Source: Symbiodinium natans (lineage: Eukaryota; Sar; Dinophyceae; Suessiales; Symbiodiniaceae). Taken from it: a DNA stretch of 62,000 nt. Of the stretch, positions 56,422 to 62,000 are shown in pieces (the stretch's first letter is position 1; every line of letters begins with the position of its first letter). The position numbers and the translations under genes were made by a program. Location: NCBI GenBank assembly GCA_905221605.1, contig CAJNDS010002635.1, positions 65,001 to 127,000 on the forward strand. Reading direction: 5' to 3'. The notes below the pieces were generated by a model. It saw only the letters and a program-made list of their open reading frames with translations. It was not told the origin of the DNA and made no database searches.

Positions 56422-59400
56422 TCAGTCTTTCTTTTCACAAGAACTGATCATGAAACACACCTTGCTGCAAAACTGAAAACCCGACAGCTCCTTCCGGAGC
56501 CAGGCGCTCAGAAAAGCTTTGTGTTCCAAAAGAGACCTAAAGGGGGGATGAGCATCTATCTCCTTCAGCCAGCCCTTTTGAACTGACTGAACCAAATTGG
56601 TGGATTTGGCAGACCGTTTCGTCAAACAATCCGCCAGACAGTGTTCTGTGCGCACATGTGAGAGGTCCGCAATGGCCCCAGAGCAAGCTTCCTTTCGAAG
56701 CATCTGTATCATGTGTATGGTTTCTTGTTGCTCAGGGGCATGAGTGGTTGAAGCAGTTGTAACCAAATTGTTTGCATCAGTTCGCATATGGATCTCGGCA
56801 TCTAGACCACTGATGTCCTTCCACAAACCCCTTAGCATCTGACAGGTGCCGAAACACTTCATCAAGGCATACAGCTCAGCAACTGTCGTGCTCAAGGTAG
56901 TCCTCTTGATCTTAGTGGATTCGAAGAAAATCAGGGAGCCTCTGGTGTCCCTACGATTCTTTACCCTTTGATCGGCGATAAACACTGTCATCGCTCTCTG
57001 TGAGGACTTGTCACTGTTGTTTCTGAAAGCAGCATCTGGAATGCCGAGGATGCGAGGTGTGCCTTGGACTGGCCAAATCCTAAGCTCCACCTCTTCACTC
57101 CTGATTTGTCGACAGAGCTTGTTCAGCTCCTTACAGTGACCAACCGTAGGTGCAGCTGAGGCCGATGCGAGACGTGAGAATGAGTAACAAGCCTGAAACT
57201 GAGTCCTGGACTGCAACCAGTTGATACTACCTAGCAAAGACCTGTAGGAGGTGTGAAGTTGTTTGTCACACACATCAGTGTCCTTCAAGTGTTTGGGGAT
57301 GACGATCTCTTCGAGCTCTGAGACGCTCAACTTCTGATCAATTGAGATGTACTTCTTACTGCCCTTGTCGTCAACAACCCATCGAACCCTCTGACCAGTG
57401 AACATAAGATCATTTTTGTCTTCATGTCCAATGGTGAAATGTTCCTTGACCCTAGCCAAGAACCACTTCAGGAAACTTGGGGTTCCAGCGATGATCAGGT
57501 CATCAACATGAAGGCTGAGGACTCCTACCGACTTCCTGTGCTTACTAGGGCTACCATGAACAGGATCAACAAAGTGTTCTAAGAGCTGATCTACAAGTTC
57601 AGGGGTAAGCTGAGGAAGCTGTTCTGTGGTCTTGTAGGCCGCCCTTTCAGGAAGGAACAGTGTCACGAGCACTTCGGCCTCCTCCTCGAGATAGCTCGGC
57701 TCGTTCTTGTTCCTAAGGTCCTGAGCCTTTTCAATCACCCACCAGGTTCCTTGGCGCAAGATGATAGATACCCGGTAGGGATAATCCTTAATCTTATAGG
57801 TCGGTTCAGGACCTCTCAAAGCCTTCGCCCTGTGGGACACAAGGGCCTGGCCGTTCTCGAAAGGGAACCAGCCTCTCTTCTTGTGGGCAACGCCACCAAG
57901 AAAGTCAAGCAAGGTTTTATCAGTGACTGGCCTCCAGTCATACTCAACCAGGTGCTTGGTCTTAAAGGCTTGCGCAATGTCGGGGTATGCTAAATAGGAC
58001 CTTTCTACCGCGGTGTCGGGAGAAGACGGCGGTTCTTCACAAGCAGATAACAACGCAGCTAGTGGAGACTCTGTGATGATGCCCGGTAAGTCTCCTATTG
58101 GCGGTTCCTCTCCTAAAGGAGAGCATCCTTCTTGGAATAGACTTACCTCTTCTGCGATCTTTGCTGCCGATTTCTGTTTTTCGACTCCTTCGTATCCTAC
58201 ATAGGTGCATCGGTCTGCCCTTGTGGGCTGCAGGCCGACGGTACGCAGGAACTTGTCGAGTCGATTCCACCATCGACGCGGCGCGTCGTTAAGGCCATAC
58301 ACCGGCCGCAAACAGAGACCGACCATCCAAGGCGGCAAACCAATGTCGGGAGGCAGCTGAACAATCACGCTGCGATGCTGCAAGTTATAGTGTTCCCCCT
58401 GAAGAAACGCAGTCTTAAGGTCCAAATGAAACAAATCCCAGAAATTATTGGCAGCGCACTGACAGACCAAACGAAAACCGTATCGCGTAGCAGTCGGACT
58501 ATCCGTCTGCTGATCCCAGGCGTTCTTGTCCTGAAAACCACGACAGACCCAACGAGCCTTAAACTTAGAAAAGAACCCATTTTTGTCGACTTTCACAGTA
58601 AGAACCCAACGACCTGTGAGAAAATTCACATCCTTGGCCAACTTCCTACGATCGACAAAACGAAGGGCGTCATTATCCAAGTAGCTCTTGAACTCGTCCA
58701 ATTTCGCGGCTCGGATTTCCTGGGCGTACTTACGCTGCATGTCCTGTGTGATCGTACCAGCCTTAATTTTACCCTGCTTAGTAAGCCACGACGCAAACGC
58801 ATCACCATCAAAGACAGCCCACTGCGGCGGACTCAAATCGTGAGGAAGGACCAGAAGAACATCTTCCTCCCCCTCGACCAAGGAAGCAAGAGACGACTCA
58901 CCGTAATCTCGCGTCGCCTGGCTATCGTCTGAGTCTGAGTCCAGCACTGGCGCGTCCGTAGCCGGAGGCGCGACGGGAGTTTGCTGAATCGGAAACTCTC
59001 CTTCCGCCACGGGAAGTCCTGGCGGTCCGCTAGGCTGTGAAGAAGACGCGGTCGGATCTGTCTCATCCTCGTCTGGAAACGGAGCGGAAACCTGCGGATC
59101 TCCCTTTTTCTCCGGCAACGGCTGACCCGGAAGAGGCACAGCGGCCTCCGGAATCTTGTTTGGGTAAACAGGGAAACGCAGTTTTGGTGCCGCACTTGCG
59201 AGAATCGGATGCGCCGGTTCCTCGGTGCGTAACTTAGGCTTGCTTGGCTCATCAGGATGTTTGCCGCGTGCACGCGTAATCGGCACGTTACGTGGCGAAG
59301 CCGGTTGAACAACAGGAGGAGCTGGGAAATTCGGATGCTTAGGAATTGGAGCTCTAAACACTGGCCCCGGTTTTGAAGGCGGGAGAAGCGGCTGATCCGG

Positions 59401-61356
59401 ATATGAGTAGATTTTTGCGCCTGGCGCGTCAGGCGGAGGACCTGGAGGCGGCGGCTCCATATGAACTTCCATAGGAGTTCCGCCATCCTCGAAGTCTTCA
59501 GGCGAAGGCCCGAACCCTGGTCCCGGTCCTGGAGGACCGCCTCCAGGCGGAAAGGCCCCCTGTCCTGGAGGAGGATTTCCTCCGTCATCTCCATCCACAT
59601 CTATCGGAATTGCATCTCCATCTGGAGGGCCATCAGGCCCCGGCCCTGAAGGGCCACCCTGAGTCTCTTCCTCATCCCACGACATATCACCCGGCACGGG
59701 TGTGTCATGGTAGTCCTGGTATCCCGGTACCGGTCCTGGAGGACCGCCTCCAGGAGGATTTTCAGGATCATCTCCACTAGAGGTGCCAGGAGGCACGCCT
59801 GGTGGAGGTGCATCTGGAACTGGCTGATCGGTAAAGTCCAGGGACACGTCTGGACCTTTCCTTTTCCTGGGAGGACCGATCTCATTCCAAAACACGATCA
59901 ACGACCATCCTGACACCTCTACGTCCCTTAGACATGGGATAAGCTGCGCGAGGTTCATGAAAAACACATGTTCATAGTCTCCTAACTTCCACATGATCAC
60001 GACGGCATCAGGATGTCTCTGAATAACAGGAAGAACCTTACCAAAAGTCCCCCTGTAGACATTGCAATTCTCAAACTCGAGATACGGAAGTGTCAAAGTC
60101 CTGATGTTTTTGAGGACTCCTCTCAGCGACTGAGCCTCCTGAGTGGTGGAGGTATTCACCTCCAGCTCTGTTCCAGGAGCAAGACCTTCAATCGCCCTGA
60201 GTCCTTGAACAAGAGAACTCGTCACGAACCTTTGAGGCAATATGAACTGCAAGGCGCTAGGGAGTTGATTCTTCTGAGCATTCAAAAAAGATTGTTCGGA
60301 GGTACTCGGAAGTGCTGAACAGACTTCACTGTTCCTATCAGCACGCAAACACAGAGAACACAAATCTCCATCGTCGAAATCCTCAAGGAGGTCTTGAAAA
60401 AGACTCTCTTGTCGATAATCACTACGATCGGTACCTTGAAAACATTCAGCCAAGAGAACAACAAATCTAGGAGAGAAAGAAGTGCTACTACTCATGAAAA
60501 CTCCTCGCAGTGTTTTCAATCTCTCAAACCAATCCCTTCCTAGATTCGTCATGAGAGTTGCTCCCTGGTCTTGGCCGAAACAAATCGACGACATGCCAAT
60601 TCTCCAGTGAAGTGAACGAGCAGCCTGTGATGTGAAAAATCCCTGGTCTGTCAACCCCACGACAGCAACTTCACCTTGATTCTGACCCTGCCATCTAACG
60701 ACTTCTGCACAAAAATGCCAGTAAGTCTTGATGGCCTTCTTGTTTCTCACAAGTGAATCAGGTATCGCCGGGTTGATCACCACAAGCGTGGGTGACGCAT
60801 GCAACAGAGTTTTCCATGCCGAGGCGATATTCTGCTGGATCGCCTTTGGCTGCCAACTTTCCACGTGAACTGGTTCTCCGATTCGGTTCCCGTGCCGAGC
60901 CATACAGGCCGTGATTCCCGTAGGCCCTGGGGCGATTTCAAGGACATCACAAAATCTTCCCCCGTGCGTGTGATAACAAATTTCGTGTTCAGCGCAACAT
61001 TGTGGCTCGTATTCACAAAACAAACCACCAGGTTCCTCTCCCGGTGGAGAGCCTCCTGGCACCTTGTCCATGTCAAGAGGAATATGGACATCATGCCAAG
61101 GGTCATGGTCTCTACGAACCTTTGACTGATTCACTCGAAGGATGGCTTGATGCACATGAACAATGACCATCGCACCTTCCTGTCCCATGACCTTGCCTCT
61201 CACCCATACTCCTTCTGACTTTATCTTAGACTCATCCTTCATCCAAACAAACACCTTGTCCCCCTTGACATAAGGACCATCAGGGCATGACTCGGCGAGC
61301 CAGGTCGCTTCGAAGGTCCTGGGCCTGTCTTGCCTCTTGATGTGCTCGCATAGCAA
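56422..61356 (-). CDS. Ty1/copia polyprotein: RT and RNase H, with extra N-terminal region
   Basis: A 1,644-codon frame ending at 56422. About residues 30-60 it has the integrase C-terminal motif GDKVFVWMK, so the frame continues the integrase frame above. Residues ~135-270 look like a degenerate Rossmann or methyltransferase-like region (CDVLEIAPGPTGITACMARHG ... CFG ... TLMTN). Residues ~500-760 are Pro/Gly-rich. RT starts near 910 (GRWVLTVKVDKNG, FHLDLKTAFLQG, RPVYGLNDAPRRWW) and the catalytic HVDDL lies near 1279, where most copia elements have YVDD. RNase H has D-A-A-F near 1440, AELYAL, TDANN near 1524 and HVRTEHCLADCLTK. The RT is interrupted between palm segments by about 100 residues carrying a palindromic mini-element. 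Gag lies beyond the window or is missing. Confidence 0.92.
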   Translation of the reverse strand: MLCEHIKRQDRPRTFEATWLAESCPDGPYVKGDKVFVWMKDESKIKSEGVWVRGKVMGQEGAMVIVHVHQAILRVNQSKVRRDHDPWHDVHIPLDMDKVPGGSPPGEEPGGLFCEYEPQCCAEHEICYHTHGGRFCDVLEIAPGPTGITACMARHGNRIGEPVHVESWQPKAIQQNIASAWKTLLHASPTLVVINPAIPDSLVRNKKAIKTYWHFCAEVVRWQGQNQGEVAVVGLTDQGFFTSQAARSLHWRIGMSSICFGQDQGATLMTNLGRDWFERLKTLRGVFMSSSTSFSPRFVVLLAECFQGTDRSDYRQESLFQDLLEDFDDGDLCSLCLRADRNSEVCSALPSTSEQSFLNAQKNQLPSALQFILPQRFVTSSLVQGLRAIEGLAPGTELEVNTSTTQEAQSLRGVLKNIRTLTLPYLEFENCNVYRGTFGKVLPVIQRHPDAVVIMWKLGDYEHVFFMNLAQLIPCLRDVEVSGWSLIVFWNEIGPPRKRKGPDVSLDFTDQPVPDAPPPGVPPGTSSGDDPENPPGGGPPGPVPGYQDYHDTPVPGDMSWDEEETQGGPSGPGPDGPPDGDAIPIDVDGDDGGNPPPGQGAFPPGGGPPGPGPGFGPSPEDFEDGGTPMEVHMEPPPPGPPPDAPGAKIYSYPDQPLLPPSKPGPVFRAPIPKHPNFPAPPVVQPASPRNVPITRARGKHPDEPSKPKLRTEEPAHPILASAAPKLRFPVYPNKIPEAAVPLPGQPLPEKKGDPQVSAPFPDEDETDPTASSSQPSGPPGLPVAEGEFPIQQTPVAPPATDAPVLDSDSDDSQATRDYGESSLASLVEGEEDVLLVLPHDLSPPQWAVFDGDAFASWLTKQGKIKAGTITQDMQRKYAQEIRAAKLDEFKSYLDNDALRFVDRRKLAKDVNFLTGRWVLTVKVDKNGFFSKFKARWVCRGFQDKNAWDQQTDSPTATRYGFRLVCQCAANNFWDLFHLDLKTAFLQGEHYNLQHRSVIVQLPPDIGLPPWMVGLCLRPVYGLNDAPRRWWNRLDKFLRTVGLQPTRADRCTYVGYEGVEKQKSAAKIAEEVSLFQEGCSPLGEEPPIGDLPGIITESPLAALLSACEEPPSSPDTAVERSYLAYPDIAQAFKTKHLVEYDWRPVTDKTLLDFLGGVAHKKRGWFPFENGQALVSHRAKALRGPEPTYKIKDYPYRVSIILRQGTWWVIEKAQDLRNKNEPSYLEEEAEVLVTLFLPERAAYKTTEQLPQLTPELVDQLLEHFVDPVHGSPSKHRKSVGVLSLHVDDLIIAGTPSFLKWFLARVKEHFTIGHEDKNDLMFTGQRVRWVVDDKGSKKYISIDQKLSVSELEEIVIPKHLKDTDVCDKQLHTSYRSLLGSINWLQSRTQFQACYSFSRLASASAAPTVGHCKELNKLCRQIRSEEVELRIWPVQGTPRILGIPDAAFRNNSDKSSQRAMTVFIADQRVKNRRDTRGSLIFFESTKIKRTTLSTTVAELYALMKCFGTCQMLRGLWKDISGLDAEIHMRTDANNLVTTASTTHAPEQQETIHMIQMLRKEACSGAIADLSHVRTEHCLADCLTKRSAKSTNLVQSVQKGWLKEIDAHPPFRSLLEHKAFLSAWLRKELSGFQFCSKVCFMISSCEKKD
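58102..58129 (-). repeat. Palindromic mini-element 9
   Basis: Stem CTCTCC / GGAGAG, loop TAAA, flanks GGTTC and CATCC. Encodes GCSPLGEEP within the RT insertion. A weaker relative encoding SACEEPP is at about 58029-58050. Confidence 0.85.
61031..61056 (-). repeat. Palindromic mini-element 10
   Basis: Stem CTCTCC / GGAGAG, loop CGGT, flanks GGTTC and CCTCC. Encodes GGSPPGEEP upstream of the methyltransferase-like region. Confidence 0.85.
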
Positions 61357-62000
61357 TGCGTTGCAACTCCTGATTGGTCCTGTCCTCTCGAGGAGCCAAA
61401 GCTGACAATTGTTCAGGTGAACTTGTTTCGACGTCCAACAGATCAGGCGGTCTACGCCCTGTGGCTATTTCTAGCGGTGAGGAGCCAGAGATTGTGAGTT
61501 GGCAATTCCTTGCCCAAACAACCTTCTTCACAGCATCCCTAACAGTGATGCTTTCAAGGAAACCTTCTTCTCTGAGAGCCTTTGTCATTTTTGCCCATGT
61601 CTTTTTGAAAAGACGAACTGCTGTTTCTGCTCTGTTCGGCCACGGCGTTCTTGGCCCGCAGGGATAAGGTGTTATCCCATGGAAACGGTAAAATGCCAGG
61701 AAGTCATCAGCGAAAAAGGCTTGATCACCTACTACTCCTTTCGGAACACAGTTGTTCTCTTCGATCCATCTCGGAAATGCGGCAAGGGTTTCGGTAACCT
61801 CGAGTCCAACGAGGGCCGTAGCCCAAAGCAGGTTAGACGCGCCGTCGAGAATCAAAAGGGTGATATAACTCTTTTCTCCGTAATTGATTTCAGCATGATC
61901 GACGAAAATAAGATCTCCGAACGACGCGGCACGAAGGCCTGCGATTCTGGCTCGCGGCGGTGCCGGAACTGTTGTTCCGCAAACCCTGCATGACTTGACG
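61280..62000 (-). CDS. Ty1/copia integrase (5' part outside the window)
   Basis: Open from the window edge to a stop at 61280. It starts with the end of the zinc-binding region (CRVCG). The catalytic core follows: FVDH (first Asp, about 61903), GDQAF (second Asp, about 61727) and NRAE (Glu, about 61630), with 32 residues between the second Asp and the Glu. The frame then stops, while the sense continues one base over in the next frame (..YVKGDKVFVW). The overlap of the two frames is 61280-61356, so either a +1 frameshift or an inactivating indel separates integrase from RT. Confidence 0.92.
   Translation of the reverse strand, partial: VKSCRVCGTTVPAPPRARIAGLRAASFGDLIFVDHAEINYGEKSYITLLILDGASNLLWATALVGLEVTETLAAFPRWIEENNCVPKGVVGDQAFFADDFLAFYRFHGITPYPCGPRTPWPNRAETAVRLFKKTWAKMTKALREEGFLESITVRDAVKKVVWARNCQLTISGSSPLEIATGRRPPDLLDVETSSPEQLSALAPREDRTNQELQRIAMRAHQEARQAQDLRSDLARRVMP

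Noticed and set aside
59460-59760. Further palindromic mini-elements in the Pro/Gly-rich region (GGTCCTGGAGGACC)
   Set aside because: These palindromes lack the GGTTC / CNTCC flanks and the CTC..GAG core, and follow from the repeated Gly-Pro codons.
51187-62000. Complete copia element with both LTRs in the window
   Set aside because: The 5' end lies beyond 62000 and I found no LTR-like sequence downstream of the RNase H stop, so completeness cannot be claimed.

Overview
This window looks like nuclear DNA of a dinoflagellate, most likely the Suessiales/Symbiodiniaceae side. The evidence is TTTAGGG-type telomere-like repeats scattered throughout, all recognisable genes on one strand (minus), introns with GT, GC and GA donors in similar numbers, many short inverted-repeat introns (introners), and a Ty1/copia polyprotein. 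Everything stated about splicing comes from reading-frame continuity and protein plausibility, not from transcript data.

Layout. 1-7.5 kb: a gene-free mosaic of short TTTAGGG/CCCTAAA arrays in both orientations with a few mobile elements. 8.0-10.3 kb: gene C (minus, 6 exons), a multi-pass membrane protein with a PAS-like domain. 10.3-17.4 kb: microsatellites, four copies of a 29-nt hairpin, tandem and dispersed repeats. 17.4-22.7 kb: gene B (minus, about 10 exons), a secreted or membrane protein with a Cys-rich head, a Ser/Thr mucin-like stalk, a GPS-like motif and several membrane segments. 23.1-24.5 kb: a CA-rich microsatellite holding a 100-N assembly gap. 25.8-41.3 kb: gene A (minus, 40 exons, about 2,890 residues), a giant type-I-like surface protein with six near-identical Cys modules, many sushi/CCP-like units, a SEA-like region, one transmembrane helix and an acidic tail. 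41.4-50.7 kb: repeats, more introner copies and a small partial gene (D). 50.8-56.3 kb: three minus-strand reading frames, including a KptA-like and an EEP-nuclease-like domain. 56.4-62.0 kb: a Ty1/copia integrase - RT - RNase H region, cut by the window edge.

Intron families used below. In1: ends CCTTGGGGACG / CGTCCCCAAGG with inner AACCCTAAA / TTTAGGGTT. In2: ends CTTAGTTGTCCAG / CTACTACTAAG. In3: ends GTACC-AGTGG / CTACTGGGCTACC. In4: ends CTTTGGAGTAC / GTACTCCAAAG. In5: GGTACCTCATTCCCTC palindrome. In6: AACCTTAATA plus ATATCCTCTTGGG. In7: TTTGNCA...GGGTAAC / AACTAG. In8: CTAGGTRTCGA termini. In9: CTAGGTGGGGCC / GGGCTACCTAG. Some introns are simply telomere-like repeat. In nearly all cases the acceptor AG is the end of the 3' inverted repeat, and the donor GN lies in the short flanking duplication upstream of the element, so insertion itself supplies both splice sites. 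Two results stand out: (1) one gene carries 39 introns, nearly all of them introners, some nested or purely telomeric; (2) ten in-frame, compensating palindromic mini-elements sit in the retroelement-associated reading frames.
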